A stretch of DNA of 64,000 nucleotides, from NCBI GenBank assembly GCA_033239525.1, contig BSYO01000002.1, positions 12,496,626-12,560,625 on the forward strand, written 5' to 3'. Shown in pieces: positions 42,622 through 53,349 of this stretch (within the stretch, counting starts at the first letter, position 1; each line of letters starts with the position of its first letter). The position numbers and the translations under genes are program-made. Source of the DNA: Nepenthes gracilis. Lineage: Eukaryota > Streptophyta > Magnoliopsida > Caryophyllales > Nepenthaceae. The notes under the pieces are model-generated. The model did no database searches and was not told the DNA's origin. It was given only the letters and a program-made list of their open reading frames with translations.

Positions 42622-44501
42622 GAATCGATTGTGCTGATATCGATCCACGTTGCCTCTGATTCTTCTTTGGAGGCATTTGCTGGTGTTGGGGGTTCTGGGT
42701 GCCGCAGTGGGGGTTGCCTCGGTGTGCTGAGATCTGGGCTGTTGCCTTTCAGGAACGTGCTGGTGTTGGTAGTGGGCTGTCCTGGGTGTTTGGTCCTTCA
42801 TGTGTTGGGTGATCTCACTGATCTTTGTGGTCGGAGAGTCTTGCTTTGGGTGCAAATTCTTGGAAATGTGGCTTGTTGATACCTGTGAACATCTGTTCCC
42901 ACCATGGTCTTGGCATTGACAAACTTGTGGCCATTCTTGGAAATGTGGTTTGTTGCAGCGGGGCTCTGCCCGCAGCGGACTGTAAATCTTTGAAATATTC
43001 GGGGTGTTTCTTCCCCAATTTGGCTGGATGAGTGTCTTGGAGTTGTTCTTGGCTCTCGGTGGATGCGTGATCTTTGATGAGGTCTTGGTCCAGTTGATGC
43101 ATGGAATCTTTCTTTGTTGTTGCATGGTTTGGCGTGAGGAATGATCGAGCTATAGATCTGTCGGTTGGGTCTCGATTGCTTGAAGCTCCCAGCATTTGTG
43201 CGGATCTCGGAATTTGGGTTTTTCCTTTGCTGCTGGAATGTTTTTTCTTTGTTTTCTCTCGGTTTGCAGGGGTACGGAAAGTTGCACTTTCCCCCTGCGT
43301 TGTGTTGTAATTATTCTTCATTTTATATTGGTTCTGTAGTACGCTGGCCTTTTAGAGGCTTTTTTGTACCTTCGGATGTACTAGTTGCTCGGGGTATGCC
43401 CCAGCAGTTTATGTTTTATCCCCAAGTCAAAATACATGGAGATAAAACATAGATGTTGTAATTTTTTCTCCCATTAATCCAAAATTCTTATTTACCAAAA
43501 AAAATAAATTATTGTGTAAAGCTAGGCCGCTCCAGCCTATGGCTGATCTGTTGTGCCGGATTATGATGGTTGGTTCTTAACTAGCCTCTTTGTGCAAATG
43601 ATGGTGCTGCCATTGCTGGTGGTGGATCTGATGATCTAATGCCAGTGATATGGCATGCCGATGCGGGTGTCCTGCATCCTCCCTGTTGGGTGTCCATTGT
43701 TCTGACTGTGCTTGGAAGATGTAGATTGATGCTGATTTGCAGCAAATCAAAGGAATGCGAGATCGCTTCTCTCAGCTTACGGCCCGTTCTTTGTTGGGCC
43801 AATGCCCTTTTCGCTGTTTGTTAGAAGAGTTTGCTGTATGGCTTCGGAGAATTTGTCTTGTGGTGATGGATCTTGCCTGTTGGAATGGGTTAACGCTCCA
43901 TTTAGCTTCGGTCTTCTTTGTTGCCTTGAGGTTATGCTGTTTTTTTTTTTTTTTGGTAAGCAAGTATTTTGGATTAAAAGGAGAAAAATAAGTTACAAAA
44001 TTTATGTGTTATCTCCAAGTAATTTGACTTGGAAATAAAACATAAAATGCTAGGGCATGCCCCGAGCAACTTGTACAAAAAAATAGTACAAAAAAACCTC
44101 CAGGAGGACAACATTCATCAGAAACGTCAAAAAAGAAATCTGTCAAATGTTACACAAGAACAGACGATCATCGAGAATGCTATCATTCTTCACAAACACA
44201 GCATCAAGGGGGAAGCAGCCAATCCGGCAACTGGACCCACATCGCTGGAGCACAGCACACCAGCCACTTCGGCGCCAAGTCCAAACCGGCAATATTGAAT
44301 CCAACTCGGCATATGAGTTACAACATCAAACCGGGCGCTGCGGCGCTCCTCATCTGGCAGGGCGGCACCGGCGCCGGCCACGGCCGGTCCCCTAGTTGCC
44401 TCGCCCGGCCGCCCCTCTGTCTCCTTCTCATCTCCTGCTCTCTTCGGCTAAAAAGATCTGTCCTGGTTTCGCCGTCTCTCTTCGAGGCTTGACTAGGATG
44501 T

Positions 44502-44780
44502 CGTCCTCGTCGTTGCTGCTTTGGGTGCCGGGCGGCACCGGAGCCTGCCATGGCCGGCTTCCTGGTTGCTCTGCCCGGCTCTCCTCCGGTGTTTTGTCTC
44601 CTTCTTCCTGAATCCCTACGATGGTTGGGTCATTCACGGTGAACCCGGAACCTTCGACTCCATGAAACCCTCGCCTCTCTCTTCGTTAAAATTTCATTTT
44701 TGAAATTTGAAGCGTTGTCTTCGGTGTCCCTCCTCTGGCCGGGAGGCGCCGGAGCCGTCCTCGGCCGGCCCCCTGGTGCA
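44502..44780 (+). promoter_or_regulatory. Candidate tandem 5' monomers of NC3
   Basis: Two GC-rich modules, each with GG(C/G)GC(A/C)CCGGAGCC followed by GGCCGGC and CCTGGT, begin 211 bp apart. NC4 has the same arrangement at 212 bp. Some L1 families carry tandem promoter monomers at the 5' end; that function is inferred only from position and repetition. Confidence 0.5.
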
Positions 44781-46224
44781 TGCCTAGGAGTGAGCTCTCG
44801 ATTCGGTTCTCCCATTCTGATGGGGTTGTAGGCTCAGGCCTCGTTTTCGGCTCCCTTGCTATGGGATCTGATATCTGGAGCTTCTGTCGGCTCCCACACT
44901 GCGTGTTAGATCTGCCGCTTCCTAAGGTCTGTATTTTTGGCTCTGTTGCGCTTCTGCCTGTGTGTCTCCTTTCTGGTGGTCGGATTGGGGGACTCCGTGT
45001 CGTGCTAGTTTGGAGATATGTGGTCGATGGTCTGAAGAGCTGGTGTGGATCTTCGGGTTGATTGCGATCCTTCTGCTGCGGTGGGGCCTCAGGTTGCTGC
45101 CATTATTGAAGCTCTGCTTAGTGGCAACCTTTTGGGTTGCTGAGATTGTTGGGTTCTCACTTGACTGCATTTCGATGGCTGCTGCTCTCGCCTGTTCTTT
45201 GGATATGGCAGTGAACGAGCTTGTGTTTGTCAGCTTTTCTATTTTCTTAGCCAATGTGTCCCCTCCAGTTGAACGGGTTGGGGGTGCCTGTGAATTTCTG
45301 GTTGGGGATTTTCTGGCTTTGCTGGGAAGAGCTGGTGAGGTTCGTTTGGAGCCTGAGATCCCCCGGACAGGTTTGAGGTTCGTTTCTTGAGATCGTTTGG
45401 TGGTGGTTTCTTTGGCGGTTTGTGGTTGGTGCGAGCCTACCTCAAGCTAAAACTACGATTTCCTTTTCGAGTCTCTTGGGAATTCGATTGGCTCTGTTCT
45501 AGATCTTTGTTGAATTTTCCTTTCGGACGTTGGTTGGGCTGCGAAGCTAGGCGATTCTTCTTTGTCTTTGTTGGTCTACTTGGTGATCACGCAGGTGGTG
45601 GTTCTTTTCTTTGTGAAAAGCAGATATTGATGTTGGAGGTGCTGTATAGCCTTCTATACTCATCACGTTTGCAAAACCATTCTCGCTTTACAGTGCGATA
45701 GGTGAAATCTGTTTTGCTCCTTCTGCTTTTAAAGCTTGTTTTGTTTGAGGTGGAGTCAATGTCACTTGCTTTCTGCATTCGATTCCAATTTGGTAGTGTT
45801 TCACCGCCGGGAATTGATGAAGGGGCAGCGGCTGATGGTTTTATGCATTAATCTTCCTTTCCTCCTGAAATCTGCTGGAGGTGAATATGTTGATTGTTCC
45901 CTGGATGTGCAGTGCCCCATACTGGTGCGACCAAGAGTTGATGGAATATTTGGTGCTGATCCGGTTATTCTGTCTTTTGTTTGTGGCCTGCTGTCTCATC
46001 TTGAATAAATTGACGCAGCCGAAAGTACTCTGGTGTTGCTCTGATTGTTCTCTGGCTGGTGTCCCATTTGTTTATTGGGTTGGGGAGCCCGTGTGTTTAT
46101 GGATTGGGACCTTTCGGATAAGGGCAGAGTAGATGGCTGAGGTACTTTTTGGTTGTTAAATTTTTCTTCTTGGTGAGGTGGTGTCCTGCTTGTTCGCTGC
46201 CTTATTGTGGTGTGATTATGCTGA

Positions 46225-48149
46225 GGGCGGCGCCGGAGCCGGTCACGGCCGGTCTCCTGGGCGCTTCGCCCGGTTCCCTCCTGGGTTCCGACCCCTCCTC
46301 TCTTCCTCTTCGCTGCTCAGATTTGTCTTCGTCGACGTCTTCGTTTCTGAGTATTCGATTCTCTCTGTGTGCCTTTCAAATTTCAAACCTGAAATTTGAG
46401 GCCCTCTTTTCCTGTCGCCATAGTTGGCCATTACTGTCGCAGCGGTTCCTTCCTCGGTGCCTGGTGCTTGGGTCGGATCTGCTTTGGATGTTGCAGAAGT
46501 TCGCACCCGTCAGATTCGATTGTTCCTGAGAGAAGCTTTGGTTTTCTCTCTGGGTTTTCATTTTTCAAATTTACAAATTTCAAAATTCTCTCGCCTCCAC
46601 AGATGTAGGCTAGGCTTCCATGCCCCTGACTGATGTGGTTGTTGGGTCTGTCTGTCCCTGTTTTCTGATTCCGTTGCGAAAGCTCTGGCTCTGTTTCCCT
46701 GGCCTCCTTTATTGAAGTCATGGGTTGGTGCTTATGGTTTCGGATGCGTCCTTTTGGGAGCTGATGTTCGACCCTAAGCTATTTTTCGGCTCGCTGGGTA
46801 TGCCGCTGACGAATCGTTCTGTGCCCGGCCTCTGAAGCACCCATGCCTGTGAATCCTTTCCCGTTGGCTGGGTTAAGGGGAGCCCGGTTTTGCTCTGGAT
46901 TGGGTTTTATATGCTGGAATGACGAAGTGCTGGGCGTGGATTGGTTGGGAAGCTGGAAATCCTTCGATCTTTGTGAATGTTTTGGTGGTCGTTCTTCTTC
47001 TGCAAATTGATCCTCCAGTTATCTTGAGGACTTCTTCGTTTTGCTTCTCTGGGCCTGCGATGTTGCTGAGCCTCATGAGGCTCTGGTTTCATGAGTGTGG
47101 TACAGTGATTTGCTAGCCAGCTTTGATGATGGGTGAAATGTGAAATTTGCTTTGGTTGCTATTGGGTTGTGGCCATTGTATTTTCTTTGGTGGGATGCCT
47201 CTCTACATCTAATTCGGTGAATTCTGGTGATGATCCGGTGTAGATTGTCGTTCCCGGTGCTGGTTGGTCTTTGAAGATCGGGGGCAACAATGTTGGGGCA
47301 GCTTTGACGATCCCAGTGGGTTGGCGGCTGGCCGGATGTCTTTGCCGACTTCTTTGCCATCCGGGTATGTCCATTGTGACTGAGTTGCTTCTTTGCATTG
47401 GAATTGCGCTATTCTTCTTGTTGCAATTGAAGCCTTGGTATGAGGATTCTTAAGAGTTGCTGGTGTGCTGTTTTCAACCGCCAAGATAGTCTTCTTTGGG
47501 TTTTAATTGGAGGCTTTTTGCTTCTTGTGAAAGTCTGCTTGTTGAGCAGTAATGTGCTGATGGGCTTGTGTTGCAGATTACAGAAATTAAATCTCTAATG
47601 TTGTGTAATCGGCTGTGGAATGAAGTGAGGTCTGTCCTGCACTGAAGGTTGGTGGCTCTGCCTGTTTGTTGACGCCGGCAGTTGTAGCTTGCTTTTCTTA
47701 GGTGACTGACAGACCTCTTGGAAGATGCTGATGGAAGTGTTGATTATTTTGGAGTACTGCTGCTGATGCTCAGATGATAAGGTGCTTCCGTAGCATGGGC
47801 AACTGCCCCTTCTGATTTTGGAATGGCTGCTGAGTTTTGTTGATGCATTGGCAATCTGCTCGTTGCTTCCAGAGGGCGTAAACTGGGTCCGGATGCATTG
47901 GCAGATTGCGTGATGATCCAGTGTGATAATTGTGTGTCTGCTTATATGTAACTTCAGTTTACATAGGTTGTTTTTTTGGTTGCAAGTAGTCCTCTTAGAG
48001 GCTAATTAGGTATTATATGTTGTACCTTTTGCTCGGGGTATACCCTAGCTTCTTATGTTTTAAATCCAAGTCAAAAACTTGGAGACAAAATATAGATTTT
48101 GTAATTTTTTTTTTCCTATAATCCAAAATACTTACTTACCAAAAAAAAT
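46225..48149 (+). mobile_element. NC2: ORF-less element, 1.93 kb, with TSD
   Basis: The perfect 15-bp TSD gtgtgattatgctga is at 46210-46224 and 48150-48164. The element begins inside a GC-rich 5' module (GGGCGGCGCCGGAGCC), then the TTTCAAATTTC / GAAATTTG pair (46376-46398), a body with GGGTTAAGGGGAGCCCGG (46870) and the tail with GGGGTATACCCTAGC and ATACTTACTTACC plus A8. The segment 46772-46886 matches NC1 at 11166-11277 closely. No ORF1 or ORF2 domain occurs. Confidence 0.93.
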
Positions 48150-48987
48150 GTGTGATTATGCTGAAGTCCACTGGACTGCTATTGGCTGGATTATACAGCC
48201 AATTTGGTGCTGCTGTCGCATTGCTGTTCTGTTATTGCTGGTATGGCAAGCTGAAGTTGGTGCTGGGGACAGCCCACTCTTCCTTGATTGGTCTGCAGTA
48301 TCGGTTGGAGACTTGCTACAGTAGGGGCTGGAATTTTATTCATTGATGAATAAAATACTGCCTCTGTTTGAGCAGCATCTTATTTAGAGGAACTGATGCG
48401 TGCGCCATGTGGTTAATTTGTATAGCTGCTGCTTGACAGTGAACTGTGCTGCTTGTGTCGGGATGATGCTGCTGTTCTTCTGCCCGTGGCCACGGCTGGC
48501 ATGAAGCTGATGCTCCTTCTGTGGTACTGCACAGTGGAGGGCTGTTGCTGAAGTACAGGCACCATGATGTGGTGCTATGATGAAGTTGAATGCCTCTGTG
48601 GGAGTGCCAGTTTTGTGCGGTGTCGCATGATGACCCAGCTTCTGGAGTTCTTGGGGTGCATTTATTTTTGCTTATGTAAAGTGACTCTGATCACTTTTAG
48701 ATTTTCCTCTTCGAGGTTTTTTTTTGTAATATCCTATGATGTACTAGTTGCTCGGGGTATGCCCTAGCTTTTTATGTTTTAACTCCAAGTCAAAAAACTT
48801 AGAGTTATTACATAGTTTTTATAAATTTATTTTCTCCCTTAAATCCAAAATACACACTTACTTACCAAAAAAAAGACTAGGATGTGGGCTCGTTTGCGTG
48901 GCCCTATTCTCTTCGCCCGTTTTGTGCGATGCCTTAGGGCGTGCTTCCTCTGGCTGGGCGGTGTCGGAGCCGGCCATGGCTGGTCTC

Positions 48988-51021
48988 TTTTTTTTTTGGT
49001 AAGTATGTATTTTGGATTATAGGGAGAAAAATTTACAAAATCTATATTTTATCTCCAAGTATTTTGACTAGGAAATAAAACATAAAAAGCTAGGGCATAC
49101 CCCGAGCAAACGGTACAACAGATTATACCAAAATAGCCTCTAAGAGGACAACATTCAACAGAAAGACAACAATTGTAATCTGAAAATACACATAATCAGA
49201 CACACAATCATCAACATTGTAGGAGCATCTTGCGGTTCAACGCAAGCAACACAGGGCGAATCGCTTTGGTGCAACCGGACCATCTTGGCGTAGGACAAAG
49301 CGCTTGGAATGGAATAGCCGCCAGCACCAGATACTCCGTCCATTCAGGAACAGCACCATAGCGATGGCCTGGGCACACCCAGATCACATCATAATCACAG
49401 GTAGCGCACTTTGCATGAGAATCCACGGCCGGCATCCAACCAGCTGCCCAGCCCAAAAAATCTGATACACCAGCACTGAAACAAAATTCAGGATAGCATC
49501 AGCCATAGTTTTCAGCATTTCAGCAGAGTTTAAGATGGGGCACAGCACAGGCAGCAACAGTAGAATCTGTCCAAACCCAGTTCACCCACACCAAATGCAG
49601 AATACCAACAGCAACGGTGAAGCCAGCAGCCAAACCCCAACAGCGATCGGATCTTGGCATCAACACTAACAGTGACAAATGCTGAATCCATAGCGGGTAA
49701 TTCAATTGGCGGCAACCAAAATTTGCATGTGGGAGGGCTTGACCAAAAGCTTGACAAAAGCTTGATAGCTCTACATCACCCTTCAAATATGAATCATGGT
49801 GTTACCGACAACAACATTACGCATATTTTTAGCATCAACCCCGTGGAGCTCTAAACCATCATAGGCCAATCCAGCTGCATTTGATGAACCAAAGCCGAGA
49901 GAACCAGGCGCACCATCCATCAACGAGAATGGAACTGCCAAAAGCAAAGCGGTTCAGCCACCTCCGGCCAAAACCGCAACCAGCCAAAATAGCGGCAATC
50001 CAGCAAAGACCGGGCGATTAGATGCACGAGATCCAGCAAAGGAATCTAAGACTACTTCTACACCCGCAATTGAGCATACAACAAAGTGGAGGTTATCACC
50101 TCACAAGAGCAGCCCATGTGTTTGCAAGAACATCGAGAATTCAGCTTTGATCAATAGGAATAGATCATCGGCCAAAAATCCAACAAAGCGGCGGCCCGTG
50201 ACTACATGAAACCAAACAAACCGGATGGTGACCAGCACCTTACCTTAAGTTAAACCAACCACAACCTAAACAAGTAGCCAATCTGTCCAAAGCTTGAGAT
50301 CCACGTAGACCTCGGCGAGAAAACTAGATCGGCAACTCGGGAGCGAGAACCATCACCGCACCGACAAACAATCTTTGGACCACAACAGCTGCAGATCAAA
50401 CATTCTTGACTTGCCAAAGCGGCAAGAGGGACGACGGATCAGCTCCAAACCCCTCTACAAGCGGTGGTCGACACCTAATCGAATAGAACACTTGCAATCG
50501 AGACAAGTCGAAGGCCAACTCGTTTGCATCTTAGCCATATAGTCCCAATCCAGTTACACGAGTAACCCCCATACCGTCAGTGGACAGAACACATAGGCAA
50601 AGGCTCAACGAATCTAGAGCACGGACCCATCCAGTTGGCAAAGCGACCAATGTCGGCCTGGACCCAGTGAAACCGCATAAGAAGGAAAACCATCGACCAA
50701 ACAAGACCATGGTCAGCACTTCAGCACCCCAGCCAAGAAATCCCTAACCAGACAAAGGCAGAGGGCTTCTGCGCCAGAACACAGGGCAAACGTCAGCGAC
50801 AGATCCAACGAGCAGCACTAGAGCAAAATCTACGGATAGCATCTCCGGAAACCATAGAACGCAGCATCCATCTGAGACCGGGCAGCATCCATAGCCGATC
50901 TTCCAAAAGGAAACCGGAACAGGGACTCTCATCCCCATCGCCTTCGAGAAGGCATCGCAAGTTTAGAGTCGGAACCAGGGACGGACCGGGGGGAGCAGCC
51001 AGGAGACCGGCCGAGGCCGGC
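48988..51021 (-). mobile_element. NC5: ORF-less element on the minus strand inside NC4
   Basis: The tail is at the plus-strand left (T-run, ggtaagtatgtattttgg, GGGCATACCCCGAGC at 49094-49108). The body is C/A-rich on the plus strand. The 5' end, read on the minus strand from about 51021, has a GGAGCCGGCCTCGGCCGG module like NC2 to NC4. It landed in such a module of NC4, so the palindromic GGCCGAGGCCGG at 51008-51021 blurs the junction and the TSD cannot be fixed. The region holds no gene. Confidence 0.8.
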
Positions 51022-53349
51022 TCCTGGCTGCCCCCCTCACCTTCTTCTCGGATCTCTCCTTGGTTTGCGCAAAGGAAAGGCTGGGTTCCTGGTGATTCAG
51101 TTTTCTTCGTTTGCGTTGCTGTATGTAGTTTTCATCGGCTCTTGAGCTTCCTGAAGGATCTGGCGCTTCCGATTGCCTTTGCTTGCCGCCACCGATGTTC
51201 CTCTTCCCGAGTATTCTCTCTGTTGGACGGGTTGGGGATGCCGTGGCGTGCCCGAGCCGAAGGCTGACAGGCGAGTGCGAAGAAGGCGGCGAAGTTACGA
51301 TTGGGCGATAGACTCCTTTTGGTCGCGGTGAGGGCTTTCCTTTGCTGATTTCGATGTGGGTTGGCATCTAGAGCTTGGATTCTTTGAGGTCTCAATGGGC
51401 TCTTTGTCTCATCTCGATGGAATTGATGCGGCCGAATGTCTGTGGCGCTGCTCTCCCATTGTTCTCTCGCTGTGTATCCCACTTCTTGGTTGGGTTGGGG
51501 GAGCCCGTGTGTTTTTGGATCGGGACACTTCGGCTGAGGGCTGATGAGCTGGCTGAGGTACTTTTTGTTTGCTAAATTTCCTTCTTGTTGAGGTGGTGCC
51601 ACATGCATGCGCTTTGCTATAATGTAGTGCGATTGTGTAGCTTGATCCCTTGGATTCTTTGTTATGCAGTTAATATTGCCGGTTTATTCTTTTTTTGCTT
51701 TGCACTTGATTCTATTTTTGACTGCATTGGATGATGATCCTCCGTTGGGTGATCCTTTTGGCGATTTGTGATGATCTTACGTATGCATTACTGCTTTTGC
51801 GGGAGTGGCTAAACGGCAGCTGCAGCTATCGCTTGCAATTAGGGTAGTGGATGCAGGCGGCTTTGTTGTGGTTTGTATTAGCAGGGCTGTGATTGGAGGT
51901 GCTCTGCTACCGTTGCATAGTGATCTTCTTTCCTTCGGGCTTTTGTTGGTCTGAATCCGATTGTATGATCTGGGCTAATATTGGTCCTGCTGAGGTGGGC
52001 TGCTGGTGCATTGTCTGCTTTGGGGCTTCAGTGAGGCGCTGCAGCCGTTGCTGATGTGGTGGAGCACATTCCCATCTGGGCTTGAAGCTCTTTGGTTGAG
52101 ATGTGTTGCGCTGACCCCCTGGTGGTTGATCTGTGCTGCTGTTGGCCGATGCTGATGGGTGAATGGTAGCATTTGTTGGTGCCCATGGTCTGTTATTAAG
52201 CTGGCCTTTCACAATTGCTTTTTCCAGCTTATTGTTGATGCAGCTATCGATTTGGCTCGATTGCGATTCTTGAATCTTTGTGCTATCCGAATGTCCTTAA
52301 TCGATTGTGGGCTGCTTATCGGCTAAGCTAGCATGTGGATGTTTTGGATTATGTTCTATTTGTTGGTCAGTCTTGGTTAGCGATTGGTTCTTGGTATCAT
52401 CCGGCTCCCTGCTGAAGGTGTGATTCTTTGGAATCAAGGATTTTGATGTAAGTCCTATGTTGGTCCGATGATTTGGAACCATGAAAGGTGGTGATCTCGG
52501 CCGTTGGATGCGATGAGGCAACCAATGATTTTGATGTATGCCCCCTTCTCAAGGCTGGTTCTTTGATCGGTGGTGATGATATCTTTGCGAATGGCTGGGT
52601 GCCTCTTTTCTTGCTTTGGTGCCATATCTTGGTCTTGATGCTTTCTTGGCCTGCTTGAAGGTGGAATGGCTGATTTCCAGGTCCTTGCTCATGCTGATGG
52701 AGCTGATCTGCTGGTGCCATATGCTGGTGCAGCTACTGCTGATTCCCTGCTAGCGTTGGAGCGATGTTGCGTGTTGCTTCCAACTGCTGTAATACTTGGG
52801 GTGCATTTAGTTTTTGATTATGTAAAATGACTCTGTTCATTTTCGGTCTATTAGATTGTTCCTCCTAGAGGTTTCAGCCAGATCGGAGTGTTGATTATAT
52901 GTCTGATGTGTGTGTAACATTAGACTGAATTTTTTGTCATCCTTGTTAAGTCTTTATTCTCATGGATGACCCCTCTGCTGGGTGTCATTTTCAATGTATG
53001 AATTGCTCGGGAATGCCCTAGCATTTTATGCATTATCTCAAGTCAAAACACTTGGTTTTAATGCATAGGGTATGTAATTTTTTCCTCCCATAAATCCAAA
53101 ATACTTACTTACCAAAAAAAAAAAACCAAACCGGCATTGATATTGGCAAATGAAATCGGCCACAATCTGGCAATTGAGGACCGTATTGAAAACGGCAATT
53201 GTACTGTTTTTTTTTGGTAAGTAAGTAAATGAATTAAATGAAAAAAAATTTTACAGAACCGATGTTCTATGTCTAAGTGTTTTGCCAACTTAGACTTAGA
53301 ACATCAAGCAAGGGCATGCCCCGAGCAACATCATGACCAAATTCATGAA

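Larger units (their letters stand above)
37970..43508 (+). mobile_element. NC6: ORF-less element containing HL1
   Basis: The own sequence is 37970-39161 plus 42636-43508, about 2.06 kb. The 12-bp TSD ttattgtgtaaa is at 37958-37969 and 43509-43520. The left end is A-rich with an ATA microsatellite (37979-37996); an A18 run lies at 38246-38263. The body is T/G-rich and the tail (43330-43508) carries GGGGTATGCCCCAGC, a 17-nt stem with two mismatches (43411-43450) and CTTATTTACC plus A-run. No coding domain is seen. HL1 inserted into it later. Confidence 0.85.
34509..43939 (+). mobile_element. HL7: half-LINE, 5'-truncated, split by two insert blocks
   Basis: The own pieces are 34509-34740, 36504-37957 and 43521-43939. 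ORF1 sequence stops in the middle of the zinc-knuckle region at 34740 and resumes at GGACATGATGAAG (36507), which encodes the second half of the knuckle. The block between is a repeat-bearing element plus two short tails. NC6 splits the T/G-rich 3' region at 37958-37969/43509-43520. After 43939 a minus-strand element begins, and the HL7 tail has not been found. No ORF2 follows ORF1. Confidence 0.75.
44502..48874 (+). mobile_element. NC3: ORF-less element hosting NC2
   Basis: The perfect 11-bp TSD gactaggatgt is at 44491-44501 and 48875-48885. The own pieces are 44502-46224 and 48165-48874 (about 2.4 kb). The 5' part has two GC-rich modules with GGAGCC (44540 and 44751; 211 bp apart) and between them the AAATTTC/GAAATTTG inverted repeat (44692-44710). 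G-rich boxes are at 45275 and 46078. The tail ends CACACTTACTTACC plus A8. The 3' portion matches HL1. The 142-codon frame at 44962-45390 shows no known domain and is not kept in the other copies. Confidence 0.9.
44292..53125 (+). mobile_element. NC4: ORF-less element hosting NC3 and NC5
   Basis: The 11-bp TSD ccaaaccggca is at 44281-44291 and 53126-53136. The own pieces are 44292-44501, 48886-48987 and about 51022-53125 (2.4 kb). The 5' part has two GC-rich modules with GGCGG...GGAGCCGGCCATGGC-like sequence (44361 and 48957), 212 bp apart once NC3 is removed. The T/G-rich body has two GGGTTGGGG(G)A(G/T) boxes (51229, 51492). The tail near 52990-53125 has stem arms with a GCATTA/TAATGC variation. 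No coding domain is present. Confidence 0.85.
43940..53206 (-). mobile_element. Minus-strand element split by NC4
   Basis: The own pieces are 43940-44291 (tail and adjacent 3' region) and 53137-53206. The T-run and ggtaagcaag at 43940-43964 mark its 3' end. The 53137-53206 piece contains GAAATCGGCC and CGGCAATT, the reverse complement of GCCGATTT-type repeats, so it resembles the repeat-bearing 3' region at 34741-36080. The 5' side is cut by the LINE-D tail at 53207. No gene is seen. Confidence 0.6.

Noticed and set aside
44962..45390. 142-codon hydrophobic open frame in NC3
   Set aside because: The matching parts of NC1, NC2 and NC4 do not keep it open, and no domain is recognisable.
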